64,000 nucleotides of DNA from Thaumasiovibrio subtropicus. GTDB lineage: Bacteria > Pseudomonadota > Gammaproteobacteria > Enterobacterales > Vibrionaceae. Below, piece after piece: positions 7,644-16,846 of the stretch. The stretch is from assembly GCF_019703835.1 (NCBI RefSeq), contig NZ_AP023055.1, positions 1,178,001 through 1,242,000 of the forward strand, given 5' to 3'. Made by a program: the position numbers and the translations under genes. The notes under the pieces are model-generated. The model saw only the letters and a program-made list of their open reading frames with translations, made no database searches and was not told the DNA's origin. Within the stretch, counting starts at the first letter, position 1, and every line of letters begins with the position of its first letter.

Positions 7644-10600
7644 TTACTGTTTGCGACGGCGGAAGAAGCCCGCCAGACCTAACAACATCATACCGAACAA
7701 TCCAGTACTCGCACCGCCCGACCCCGTTGCTGCTGGCTCATCCGGTGTGGCCGGTTGATCAGCTTTATACTTCTTAGCAAACACATCGAACTCTGCGGCT
7801 GACACAAAATCACCCACACCTGACAAGGCTTCAAACTTCAAGAATGTCGCTCGCGTTGCCGTAAATGCGATGCGCTGTACGCCATCTTTTCGCTCAAACT
7901 GTCCTGCTGCCACCTCAGTGAAGGTTTCGCCATCTGTCGAAAGTGATAAACGGTAGTCACCGATTGCACCGTTACCTGCGCCCGGACGTGCAGTGTAGCT
8001 AAAGCCTTCTACCATGAAATCCGCACCCAGATTGATCACAAAGTCTTGTGGCGCCATTAAGGTAATGTCACCTTTAGGGAACCACGGCGAGTGATAGATG
8101 GTGTTCGGGTCGCCATCAAACGCTTTCTCAATCTCTGAGTTTGGTTGCGCCGCGGGCTTCTTAACGTAAGTGATTGCCGTACGGTCAAACTCATTAAACG
8201 ACGCCGTTTCGGGGCCCGTTAAGCGAAGATTTGCCCAGTTAACACAGTCACCTTGGGTCGCATCATCGATATCGTCTGCACGCAACACCACCTCTTTTAC
8301 GCCATACAGATCGAGGTCAGGCTTAACAACTGCTGGGCCTTCTAGGTCATACTCCCAGGCTTTTACACCATCGGTATAAACACTGGCTTTCACTTTGTTG
8401 CCATCCACTTTACAGCTATCGTCAATCCCCACATCGGCGTTAAGTCGCGTCCATGTCCCATCAAGATTGAAAGTCACGGCTGTTGGCGCTTCCATACCGA
8501 TACCTGAAGCGAAGCTCAAGCCATTCATGCTCATTTCACTTCCCGTTACCGCACTACCAATATTTGCTTTACCGTCAATCTTTAACTGATCTTCGGTCAA
8601 CTCTACCTCTTTCATTGGTGTGCGTTTTTTGGTCGCGATGATATCGAATTCAAGGGCTGACACATTGTCATTCGCAGCAGCAACCGCTTCAAAACGTAAG
8701 AAGCTAGCTTCTGTCTCAGTAAAGTTAGCTATTTTTAGCTCTTTGTCTTTTAACCACTCACCCTCTGCAACTGGCTCACCCCAATTACCGTTGGTGGTTG
8801 ATAAATAGATACGATATTTCGTCACCGTACCATTACCCGCATTCTCACGAGGGAGATAAGTAAAGCCAGACACATTAAACGTACCACCCAACTGAATCAC
8901 AAAATCCATGGGAGCTTTTTCAGTGTCATCTTTCGGGTTCCAAGGGGAGTGGAACAAGCTCGACGTATCGCCATCAAGCGCCTTAGCGAACTCTTCGCCA
9001 GGTTGCTCTGGCATCGCCTTGATCACCTTGATTTGGCTCTTATCGAACTCGGTGTTATAGCTTGGCTCTGGATACGCTGCCGTATCTGGCCATGCAGCAC
9101 CTTCATCGATATCAATCAAGATTTGCTGAAGCTCAGTGACCGATTGCTTGCCAAGCTTCACATGGACAACACCATTCTTATCGGCGGCATCGTAATACCA
9201 ACCTTCTGCGGCCGCATCAAAGAGTGCTTTGGAATCAAGCTTCAATAGCACAGAGTTACCCCACTCTACCGCTTGAGGTGGCAATAGTGAGCTCACTTGG
9301 AAATGATAGCTACGTTCATTCACTTGTCCGTCGTAAGCGTTGTGGATCGTCGCCGGATCCACCGAGATGGTAATATCACCCGGCGTACCGATCTGCGGTG
9401 CTTGCACGCGAATATTGGTTTCTGCGTAAGCATTATTCTCTTTGTAGGCGCGCGTTTCGCCATCATCTTCAAACAAAGTGAAGGAAGAATCGCCATGCGG
9501 GTACACTTGCACAATCAGATGCGTTTTATCCTGCAAGGCGTCAGAGCGCGCCCCCTCATACATTGGAATAATCGCACCTGCGCGCACGAGCACAGGAATG
9601 CGGTCAATCGTAATCGGGTAGTTAGCTAATACCTTGCCGCCTTGCGCCACACTGGTGCGTGTGCCATCCCAGAAATCGATCCACTCACCTTCAGGTAAAT
9701 AAAGGTCCTTGTACCAGCCATTATTTTTCGACATTGGCTCATAGACAGGCGCAACGAGTAGCGATTCACCGTACATGTATTGATACTTGAACTCTTCGCT
9801 CTTCAATCGCTCGTCATTAGGGAACTCCCACACCATAGCTCGGGTCAACGGCGCACCGGTTCGGTCAGCCTCATACGCATAGGTGTACATGTAGGGCATC
9901 ATGGCAGACTTAAGCGTGAGGTACTCACGATTGATGTCGCGATAAGCTTTACCATTGTATTTGCCGTCATGCCACCAAGCGTGTTTACGCTCGCCACTGT
10001 CCCAACCTGACATTGAGATAAGCACAGGTGTAAAGGCTTTAAACTGGACATCACGCGTAAAAGTTTCTGCGCCCGAGCCAAAAATACCATTCACATCTGA
10101 TGAAGCATAAGCCTGACCAGACAAACCTGAGCCAATGAAGGTCGGGATGTGCCAACGGATGTAATCCCAACTCGCGGCTTGGTCACCCGTCCACGTGACA
10201 CCATAACGTTGTGTGCCCGCCCAGCCCATCACTGTCCAAATCATGCCGCGTGTCTCGGAGTTATCCATCAAACCAACATGCGCATCATTGTTCGCTGCAA
10301 GCGAATAGAGTTTACCGGGGCCTGTCCACGCCACATCCAACTTGTAGACTTTGACACCATCAGTGACTTCTTGACGGATCTGGTCGAGGGATTTTTGCGT
10401 CCACAGACCTGTTTTAATACCTAGCTTGTCCAGCTCGGTAATCGTACCCGCTAGATCGGTATAACCACATCCGTAGCCATCATTCGGCAAAATCCAGCCA
10501 ACAGGCATATCATGGGTTTGGTAAGGTACACCGACTTGATCAACAACGTCTATGGTATTGCCCGGCTTAGTTGGCCAGCCTTGTGGGTAGGAGCCCTTCT

Positions 10601-11564
10601 TGTTTTGATAACAATCGGCATCACCCAAGTAGTATGCCCAGCGCGACATCAAGTGGGGACGCCCTGTCAGTTTGGTATACTCATTGACAATATCGCCTAA
10701 AGTGTCGCCAACAAAATAGTACGCATCAAAACGGTCTTCATTATAAGAAGAGACAATCTGATCAATACCACGGAAATCATGCGCACCATTTCGCCATGTA
10801 TGGTGCATCACACCATAACCTTTATCTGACATGAAGAACGGTGCTGGGCTAGGACGATCAAACTCTTCCCAACCACCTGAGTATGAGGCTTTCATGATCT
10901 TGCCGTTAAACTCAAACTCACCATTTTGCTGACCGCCACCATAGAAATGCTCACCTTGGTTACTGGTCAACGTCTGAACCGTTTTCACATTGGCGTTGAA
11001 GAACTTCAACTCTCCTTGATCAAAGGCTTCGACTGTCGCGCCCAAATCAATTGGCTGCTTTTCTTCCCACAGCATGGTGGTGTTATCAGCCTTATAGAGT
11101 GCAAACTTCAGTGGCGAGTGGTAAATACGTAGCGCGGCACCCTCGGTACTGATTAAGTGATAGCTACCTTTGTTATTAACATTAATTGCCACATTACCTT
11201 GTTGGTCACCAACAACAATATCCGGTAACGCATCACGATCAAATCCGGCTTTATCACAGTCAAAGTTTTTGCACTGATCTTTCAGGGCATCGTCTTTAAC
11301 GGGGGAAAACACGTTGGTTTTGCTCACCTGTAAACGAAATACTTTCGGGTTAATAAAATCAACCTGAATATGTTGCCCGTCAACAGTTTGCAGGGAAACA
11401 ATATCTCCTTGTGTTTTAAAAGTATTGACATCTGCGTTACCAATGGGGGCCGCCATTGCATTTGCAGAAAGGATTGCACTAATAGATGCAGCTAAAAGCA
11501 GAGGCTTCAAGTGCGAACGTTCTTGTACACGTCGTTTATTATTTTGTTTCACGATTAACTCCAT
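7644..11564 (-). CDS. Surface-associated GH31 glycosidase, probable alpha-N-acetylgalactosaminidase (Nag31-like)
   Basis: 1306 residues. Signal peptide 1-38; GH31 N-terminal beta domain and (beta/alpha)8 barrel about 45-670; DUF5110-like region to about 820; discoidin (F5/8C) domain 835-975; NPCBM domain 985-1118; second discoidin domain 1120-1262; GlyGly-CTERM tail 1280-1306 (GSGGAS, hydrophobic stretch, FFRRRKQ). Candidate nucleophile is Asp410 (YKLDVAW), acid/base Asp461 (TWTGDQAASW). The ADCYQ, GWILPNDGYGCGY and GQAYASSDVNGIFG stretches resemble the GH31 subgroup shown to remove alpha-GalNAc, and the next operon encodes GalNAc catabolism. Substrate is inferred. The ATG at 11564 has a poor ribosome site; a GTG four codons in (11552) has GGAG at ideal spacing and may be the true start. 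A terminator separates it from agaY. Confidence 0.85.
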   Translation of the reverse strand: MELIVKQNNKRRVQERSHLKPLLLAASISAILSANAMAAPIGNADVNTFKTQGDIVSLQTVDGQHIQVDFINPKVFRLQVSKTNVFSPVKDDALKDQCKNFDCDKAGFDRDALPDIVVGDQQGNVAINVNNKGSYHLISTEGAALRIYHSPLKFALYKADNTTMLWEEKQPIDLGATVEAFDQGELKFFNANVKTVQTLTSNQGEHFYGGGQQNGEFEFNGKIMKASYSGGWEEFDRPSPAPFFMSDKGYGVMHHTWRNGAHDFRGIDQIVSSYNEDRFDAYYFVGDTLGDIVNEYTKLTGRPHLMSRWAYYLGDADCYQNKKGSYPQGWPTKPGNTIDVVDQVGVPYQTHDMPVGWILPNDGYGCGYTDLAGTITELDKLGIKTGLWTQKSLDQIRQEVTDGVKVYKLDVAWTGPGKLYSLAANNDAHVGLMDNSETRGMIWTVMGWAGTQRYGVTWTGDQAASWDYIRWHIPTFIGSGLSGQAYASSDVNGIFGSGAETFTRDVQFKAFTPVLISMSGWDSGERKHAWWHDGKYNGKAYRDINREYLTLKSAMMPYMYTYAYEADRTGAPLTRAMVWEFPNDERLKSEEFKYQYMYGESLLVAPVYEPMSKNNGWYKDLYLPEGEWIDFWDGTRTSVAQGGKVLANYPITIDRIPVLVRAGAIIPMYEGARSDALQDKTHLIVQVYPHGDSSFTLFEDDGETRAYKENNAYAETNIRVQAPQIGTPGDITISVDPATIHNAYDGQVNERSYHFQVSSLLPPQAVEWGNSVLLKLDSKALFDAAAEGWYYDAADKNGVVHVKLGKQSVTELQQILIDIDEGAAWPDTAAYPEPSYNTEFDKSQIKVIKAMPEQPGEEFAKALDGDTSSLFHSPWNPKDDTEKAPMDFVIQLGGTFNVSGFTYLPRENAGNGTVTKYRIYLSTTNGNWGEPVAEGEWLKDKELKIANFTETEASFLRFEAVAAANDNVSALEFDIIATKKRTPMKEVELTEDQLKIDGKANIGSAVTGSEMSMNGLSFASGIGMEAPTAVTFNLDGTWTRLNADVGIDDSCKVDGNKVKASVYTDGVKAWEYDLEGPAVVKPDLDLYGVKEVVLRADDIDDATQGDCVNWANLRLTGPETASFNEFDRTAITYVKKPAAQPNSEIEKAFDGDPNTIYHSPWFPKGDITLMAPQDFVINLGADFMVEGFSYTARPGAGNGAIGDYRLSLSTDGETFTEVAAGQFERKDGVQRIAFTATRATFLKFEALSGVGDFVSAAEFDVFAKKYKADQPATPDEPAATGSGGASTGLFGMMLLGLAGFFRRRKQ

Positions 11565-11589
11565 GTTTCACTTTATTGTCACGACAAAC

Positions 11590-11662
11590 AATAAATGAAA
11601 TCGAAACCATAAATCGGATCAATGATCACATAACGAAAGAAACAAAAGAAAGAAAATGAAAT
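11590..11662. promoter_or_regulatory. GAAA-rich AgaR-like operator tracts upstream of the GH31 gene
   Basis: ATGAAATCGAAACC (11595-11608) and a tract at 11633-11662 of repeated GAAA units (CGAAAGAAACAAAAGAAAG...) resemble the TTTC/GAAA-repeat operators of E. coli AgaR. The same composition recurs at the agaZ/agaR promoter. The stretch 11565-11966 holds no gene. Confidence 0.5.
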
Positions 11663-11827
11663 GTGTGATAATGATTCATTTTTGTACAGATATACCCATA
11701 ATTTAGGTAAGCAACACATTGCTGAGCACAACCAGGTGCATTAAACGCAGACTGCTGATTGACATAAGAATCGTTATTTGTTGAATAGTCTGAATTTTAA
11801 TATTCAAGATAAGGCACTTGAAGAAAC

Positions 11828-11851
11828 GAAAAAAGCCACCTTTACGGTGGC
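11828..11851 (-). terminator. Rho-independent terminator of the aga operon
   Basis: GCCACC/GGTGGC stem (11835-11851) with a 5-base loop, followed on the reverse strand by six T. It lies about 115 bases after the agaY stop, so GH31 has its own promoter. Confidence 0.85.
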
Positions 11852-11966
11852 AAGCATTGAGACAACAATGAAATGCTTTATCAGGTCGCGGTGAGGAAGG
11901 GGGAACGCGACCGTAAGATAAAGCAAGGGTCTACTTCTTGGAACAGTTAAAACGAAAGTGGCATCG

Positions 11967-12821
11967 CTATATACGATTTGCACTACCACAAACGTTAATT
12001 TTGCTGATCACCACATCTTTCATTGCTTTCATTCCTGGTACCAAGTACTGACGCGGATCACTCGCCTCTGGATGGCTACTTAGATAGGTTTTCATCGCAT
12101 CAGAGAAGGCAATTTTCAGCTCAGTCGCCACATTGACCTTACAGATACCAAGCTCGATACAGCGACGTACATCTGCATCTGATATGCCTGACGCGCCATG
12201 TAATACCAAAGGAATATCAACACACTCACGAATCGCCGCCAAGCGATCGAAATCCAGCTTAGGCTCAGATTTATACAAGCCGTGTGCGGTGCCAATGGCG
12301 ACAGCTAACGAGTCAATGCCAGTGCGCAGTACAAACTCACGCGCTGAAGCAGGATCAGTCAACTGGGCATCGGCTTCATCGACAATTAAGTCATCTTCTT
12401 GCCCACCCAATAAGCCCAGCTCTGCCTCAACCGACACCCCAAGGCGATGACACATCTCTACAACTTCACGCACCGTTTGTATATTCTCATCAAACGGTGA
12501 GTGAGACGCATCAATCATGGCTGAGCGAATACCCGAGTGAATTTTCGACTCGATATCGGCAAGGTCTTCATGATGATCAAGGTGCAACACCAAAGGTAAC
12601 TTGTGCTTTTTCGCCGCAGCCTGACAAATAGAAACCAAGTAGTCGACACCTGCATGTTTATATGTACCTGGTGTCCCTGCAAGAATAACCGGTGAACGCA
12701 TTTCAGCGGCTGTTTCAACAACCACTTGTACAGTTTCTAGATTATGAATATTAAATGCTGGCACAGCGTAATTATTTCTTTGTGCGTCTTTAAGCATTTC
12801 ATGAGAAGAAATTAGGTACAT
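11967..12821 (-). CDS. agaY: Class II D-tagatose-1,6-bisphosphate aldolase, catalytic subunit
   Basis: 284 residues, the same length as E. coli GatY. It cleaves tagatose-1,6-bisphosphate to glyceraldehyde-3-P and dihydroxyacetone-P in the cytoplasm. Asp82 and His83 (HLDHHED), His180 (GTAHG) and His208 (LHGASG) fall exactly where the catalytic acid and zinc ligands sit in this family. NVATELK and the C-terminal region are also typical. It is the last gene of the operon and is expected to need the AgaZ subunit encoded at the other end. The kbaY and gatY names are synonyms by homology; the aga context favours agaY. Confidence 0.93.
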   Translation of the reverse strand: MYLISSHEMLKDAQRNNYAVPAFNIHNLETVQVVVETAAEMRSPVILAGTPGTYKHAGVDYLVSICQAAAKKHKLPLVLHLDHHEDLADIESKIHSGIRSAMIDASHSPFDENIQTVREVVEMCHRLGVSVEAELGLLGGQEDDLIVDEADAQLTDPASAREFVLRTGIDSLAVAIGTAHGLYKSEPKLDFDRLAAIRECVDIPLVLHGASGISDADVRRCIELGICKVNVATELKIAFSDAMKTYLSSHPEASDPRQYLVPGMKAMKDVVISKINVCGSANRI

Positions 12822-12919
12822 AGTCTCTCCTAATGATGTGTTTCCACATCACCTTAATAGTGAATTAAAAATGTTTTCAGTGAGTCTGAAATAAATGAAT
12901 AAGCGTTATCAGTTAACTG

Positions 12920-14059
12920 CTAAGTGCTCCATACTTGGCTACCTTCGACCCAAGTTTCTGTTAATTCCATTTGGTCATTGACGATAATAAAATTGGCGAG
13001 CTTACCAAGCGCAATCGAGCCATAGTTTTCTTCAATGCCCAACATACGCGCCGGGGTTAGACTGGCCCTATTTACTGCATCTTCAAGTGATAAGCCCACT
13101 AGCGTATGCATATTCTTGACGCCCTTGAACAAAGCTAACGTACTGCCTGCCAGACCACCTGTTTCTGTGCGCACAACCCCTTGTTCCATCTTCACGGTTA
13201 ACTCGCCCAAACGATAGTCACCGTCGGGCATACCCGCGGCCCGCATTGCGTCACTGATCAGTACCAAACGCTCTTGCGCACACGTCGCGCAAATCTTCAT
13301 TGCCGCAGGGTGAACATGGTGACCGTCAGCAATCAACTCGACATAAGCTCGCTCATCACTTAGCCCTGCCCCCACTACGCCAGGTTCACGATGGTGTAAG
13401 CCCGTCATCCCATTGAAGCAATGCACAATGCCATCCGCACCGGCATCAAAGGCGGCAATCGTTTGTTCGTAGCTTGCTTCGGTATGGGCAAGCATGACAT
13501 TCACACCACGGGCTTTGAGGTGAGTAATCGCTTGGCACGCATTCTCTTTTTCAGGTGCCAATGCCACCGCTTTTAATGTGCCTTCACTGACTTCGATAAG
13601 ATGGTCGAGCTCTGCGGGGACTAATTCTCTAAACAAGTCAGCATCATGGGCTCCTTTGTATTTTTCAGTGAAATAAGGCCCTTCGAGATAACTACCCAGT
13701 ATTGTGGCGCCATCCACGCCACGTTTCATACTGTGCGCCACATTGTTCAGCGCATGATCAATGGCTGCTGGTGTTGCGGTCACCGTTGTTGCTAAAAACG
13801 CACCCACACCACGACTGGCTAAATGCACAGACAATTTGTTTAACGCTTCATGCGTCGCATCCATCACATCAACGCCACCGCCACCATGCACATGAGTATC
13901 AATCAAGGCGGGTAATAGCATGTCAACTTTTCGCATCTTTAGAATGCTGTCTTCTAACGTGTATCGACGCACTTCAGAAAATCGACCGTTTTCAATGACG
14001 ACAACAGCGTTATCGATCCATCCCAGCTCGGTTAACAAACGTTTTGCGTGAATATGCAC
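12920..14059 (-). CDS. agaA: N-acetylgalactosamine-6-phosphate deacetylase
   Basis: 379 residues, NagA/AgaA amidohydrolase family. Visible motifs in order: DTHVHGGGGVD (metal-binding HxH), YLEGPY, MLAHTEAS, VHCFNGM, LIADGHHVHP, ISDAM (catalytic Asp) and GLAGSTLAL. It removes the acetyl group from hexosamine-6-phosphate delivered by the PTS. Sequence alone does not separate NagA from AgaA; the aga operon and the separate glmS locus make GalNAc-6-P the likely substrate. It lies 32 bases after the EIIA gene and about 100 bases before agaY. Confidence 0.9.
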   Translation of the reverse strand: MHIHAKRLLTELGWIDNAVVVIENGRFSEVRRYTLEDSILKMRKVDMLLPALIDTHVHGGGGVDVMDATHEALNKLSVHLASRGVGAFLATTVTATPAAIDHALNNVAHSMKRGVDGATILGSYLEGPYFTEKYKGAHDADLFRELVPAELDHLIEVSEGTLKAVALAPEKENACQAITHLKARGVNVMLAHTEASYEQTIAAFDAGADGIVHCFNGMTGLHHREPGVVGAGLSDERAYVELIADGHHVHPAAMKICATCAQERLVLISDAMRAAGMPDGDYRLGELTVKMEQGVVRTETGGLAGSTLALFKGVKNMHTLVGLSLEDAVNRASLTPARMLGIEENYGSIALGKLANFIIVNDQMELTETWVEGSQVWST

Positions 14060-14091
14060 TGGCTCTCTCCTGTTCGTCGATAACGTTACGA

Positions 14092-14526
14092 TTAAATGCC
14101 TTCTGAGGCAGCAGCAGCCTGCTGTTTTTTCGCCATCTCATCAAAAAGACTTGTCATACCGCGGTGGCCGCACTGTAACGCTTGCTCACGAAACTCGTGT
14201 GAGTTCAACTCATCGCGCTCAAGCATCATTTCGAGGATCAGTTGCAGGTTTGCGCCAGTAACCACTTCAATATTGTCATTACCCATCGCGATAGTTGAGG
14301 CGAGTCGGAAAGGGCTACCACCGAGTAAATCTGTGATAAACACTAACCCATCATCAGTGCCAATCTCCGCCATCGCGGTTTGAAACTGTGCTTCCAGTTG
14401 CTGAGTCGTCGCTTCTGGCGGAAAATCGATCGCAACACACTGCTCTTGCTCACCAATCACTTGCAGCATGGCTTTTTCCATTCCACTTGCAAATGCACCA
14501 TGACCCGAAATAATTACACTCAACAT
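14092..14526 (-). CDS. agaF: PTS EIIA component, mannose family (GalNAc/GalN)
   Basis: 144 residues. MLSVIISGHG places the phosphorylated histidine at His9, and FITDLLGGSPF is the family signature. It accepts phosphate from HPr and passes it to EIIB (16354-16827). It is a separate EIIA polypeptide, as in E. coli AgaF, not an EIIAB fusion. A 183-base spacer with a 10-base-pair hairpin separates it from the EIID gene. Confidence 0.88.
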   Translation of the reverse strand: MLSVIISGHGAFASGMEKAMLQVIGEQEQCVAIDFPPEATTQQLEAQFQTAMAEIGTDDGLVFITDLLGGSPFRLASTIAMGNDNIEVVTGANLQLILEMMLERDELNSHEFREQALQCGHRGMTSLFDEMAKKQQAAAASEGI

Positions 14527-14660
14527 ACTGTTTTCCTTATCAGAGCGGGTATCACGTACCCTCTTTGCTTTTCAATGAACGTCACAAGGTGTCAGCCATT
14601 GCCCGTTTATTACTTATAAATTGTTGTTATCAATAAAACTGTTACTAATGCGATGTTTCT

Positions 14661-14688
14661 CGGTATCCGGCATTATCACCGGATACCG
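14661..14688. other. Strong intercistronic hairpin between EIID and EIIA genes
   Basis: CGGTATCCGG (14661-14670) and CCGGATACCG (14679-14688) form a perfect 10-base stem with an 8-base loop. There is no T run after it on the coding (reverse) strand, so mRNA processing or stabilisation is more likely than termination. Confidence 0.55.
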
Positions 14689-14709
14689 CTATTGCTGTTT
14701 TATCTTGCC

Positions 14710-15567
14710 TTATAGGAAGCCAACGAATCGGCCAACAATCCCTAAGGTCACAGTAATCAAAATCAATTTGATTGGGCTCCAGCCGCGCTTAACCAATGCA
14801 TACATGGTCAAGGTGTAGACCAGCGGCAGGAAGGCAGGCATCAACTTATCAATCACATCGGCTTGCAGTTTCACAACGGCATCACCTGCGGTGATTTCTA
14901 GCGTGGTCGCAAGGCGAACATAAGTCGCGACCAGCGCACCAATTACCGTCATACCGACAATCGATGCTGCGTGACCCACCTTCTTGGTATTGGCCTTGAT
15001 CATCGGTATTGCGGCGACCCCCATGCGGTAGGCGTAATGCGCTAAACCAAAGCGAAGACCAAAGTGAACAACGTTAAACAGACAGAAGAAAACCACCGCA
15101 CCGAGAATGGAGCCTTGTAAGGCGAGGTCAGCCCCGATACCACCACAAATCGGTAGCAGCGTAAGCCAAAACATCGCATCACCAATCCCCCCCATCGGCG
15201 CACCCACAGCAATTTTCGTACTCTGGATAGAGGTGACATTCTGCTTAGAACGCTCCATCGCTAAGATGATGCCCATCACGAAGGTCACTAAGAATGGGTG
15301 CGTATTGAAGAAACCCATGTGACCGCGCATCGATTTCGACAAGTCATCTTTGTTGGTGTGAATCTTTTGCAGCGCTGGCAGTAAGCCGTATAACCACCCT
15401 GCCGCTTGCATACGCTCAAAGTTAAACGAGGCTTGCAGTAACAGTGAGCGCCACGCCATACGGTTAATGTCTGATTTGGTTAGCTCTGCACCCACTGACT
15501 GATCTTGATACTCATCTTGAGACACGTCTTGTACCTCAGATTGATTGATATGTTGATTAGATCCCAT
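14710..15567 (-). CDS. agaE: PTS EIID component, mannose family
   Basis: 285 residues from ATG 15567 (GAGG upstream); the start overlaps the EIIC stop by 11 bases, so translation is coupled. A variable polar N-terminus precedes the EIID core (SDINRMAWRSLLLQASFNFERMQAAG, shown by its start SDINRMAWRSL). GHMGFFNTHPF and GAPMGGIGDAMFW are classic EIID motifs. The C-terminus has membrane segments ending RFVGFL. With EIIC it forms the transmembrane sugar channel. The symbol follows E. coli usage by position and may be called agaD elsewhere. Confidence 0.9.
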   Translation of the reverse strand: MGSNQHINQSEVQDVSQDEYQDQSVGAELTKSDINRMAWRSLLLQASFNFERMQAAGWLYGLLPALQKIHTNKDDLSKSMRGHMGFFNTHPFLVTFVMGIILAMERSKQNVTSIQSTKIAVGAPMGGIGDAMFWLTLLPICGGIGADLALQGSILGAVVFFCLFNVVHFGLRFGLAHYAYRMGVAAIPMIKANTKKVGHAASIVGMTVIGALVATYVRLATTLEITAGDAVVKLQADVIDKLMPAFLPLVYTLTMYALVKRGWSPIKLILITVTLGIVGRFVGFL

Positions 15568-16333
15568 CTTCAAATTCCTCTTGTTTAGCCGCAACCGCTG
15601 GCTCTGGTCCCTTTCTCATGAAGTCAATTAATGCGACTGCAAGCGCTGCTGCAGCAATTGCCAGCACGGGTAGCTCTAACCAAGCCGCCGCGACAAAGCC
15701 AAGGATGAAGTAAGGGATGTAGGCATTCTTCATCATAATTTTCATCAAGACCGCGAAACCAATCGCTGGCATGATGCCACCGGCTACACCTAAGCCATCA
15801 ATCAATGTCTCAGGCAGTGCTTCTACCGCGACTTTGGCGTGCTCCGCACCCAAGTAGATAGGTAGGAATGCCCAAAGGAAGTAGAACGTACCCAGCACAA
15901 GCAGTGCGAAGTAGTTAACGCGCTCAATGCCCTTGGTATCGGCGTTATCAGCCATCTGGTCACACTTCGACATCATTGGCGCCATCGCCGAAAACAAGAA
16001 GGTGATCCCCATTTGTACCGCTACTGCGAAAGGTACCGCAATACCAACCGCGACATCTGCATCAACCCCGGAACTGATCGCGAAGGTCGTACCGACGATC
16101 GTACCGATAATCACGTTCGGCGGCTGCGCACCGGCTAGCGGCGCTAGACCCATCCATACCAATTCCAACGTACCACCCACCAAAATACCGGTAGGCAAGT
16201 CACCGAGGATCAAGCCGACAATTGGGCCAAGTACCACGGGTCTATGGAAGTGCGTTAAACCATTGAAGAGATCTAATCCGGCGAAGAAGGCGAGCACCCC
16301 CAACATCAACGCCTGTATTAATCCAATTTCCAT
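15557..16333 (-). CDS. agaW: PTS EIIC component, mannose family
   Basis: 258 residues, multi-spanning inner-membrane protein. EIIC signatures are visible: ALMLGVLAFFAGLD at the N-terminus, GLILGDLPTGILVGGTLELVWMG (start GLILGDLPTG) and APLAGAQPPNVIIGTIVGT (start APLAGAQPP). It is the sugar-translocating subunit and pairs with the overlapping EIID gene downstream. The AgaW/AgaC distinction cannot be made from sequence alone. Confidence 0.9.
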   Translation of the reverse strand: MEIGLIQALMLGVLAFFAGLDLFNGLTHFHRPVVLGPIVGLILGDLPTGILVGGTLELVWMGLAPLAGAQPPNVIIGTIVGTTFAISSGVDADVAVGIAVPFAVAVQMGITFLFSAMAPMMSKCDQMADNADTKGIERVNYFALLVLGTFYFLWAFLPIYLGAEHAKVAVEALPETLIDGLGVAGGIMPAIGFAVLMKIMMKNAYIPYFILGFVAAAWLELPVLAIAAAALAVALIDFMRKGPEPAVAAKQEEFEDGI

Positions 16334-16353
16334 CTTTCAGTTCCTTGTTTCCG

Positions 16354-16827
16354 TTAAAGTAATTCGAATACATCTGTGGCAGGTTCTGTAGGGACACCCT
16401 GCACGTTGCACTTCACGTTACGCGCTTTTAATTGTTCAAAACTGGCAATGTCTTCATCATTGACTGATACCGTTTTGTGGATTTGTTTACGCCCTTCAAC
16501 AAAGTGCATGTTTCCTACGTTGATCTCTTCGATTGGCACCCCTCCTTCAACCATTTTTAGGAAATCTGCTGGTGTTTTCGCCACCAACAAAATCTTCTGG
16601 CGATCTGACGCTTTATGAATGTTGTCGATCACCTTTTGAATACTCCAAAAGCGAATGGCGATACCTTCGGCTAACACCATTTCCATCAAGTTTTGCTGGA
16701 TGCTGTCTTCGGCGACTTCATCATTGGCCACCACAATAATGTTGGCCCCGGCAAAGCCGACCCATTGCACACCCACTTGTCCGTGGACCAAACGCTCGTC
16801 AATACGGCTCAATACGATATTTGGCAT
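16354..16827 (-). CDS. agaV: PTS EIIB component, mannose family
   Basis: 157 residues. RIDERLVHGQVGVQW places the phosphorylated histidine at His15. GGVPIEEINVGNMHF is the second family signature. It carries phosphate from EIIA to the incoming sugar. It sits 20 bases after agaS and 20 bases before the EIIC gene. Confidence 0.9.
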   Translation of the reverse strand: MPNIVLSRIDERLVHGQVGVQWVGFAGANIIVVANDEVAEDSIQQNLMEMVLAEGIAIRFWSIQKVIDNIHKASDRQKILLVAKTPADFLKMVEGGVPIEEINVGNMHFVEGRKQIHKTVSVNDEDIASFEQLKARNVKCNVQGVPTEPATDVFELL

Positions 16828-16846
16828 TACTCATTCCTTTTTCTTG

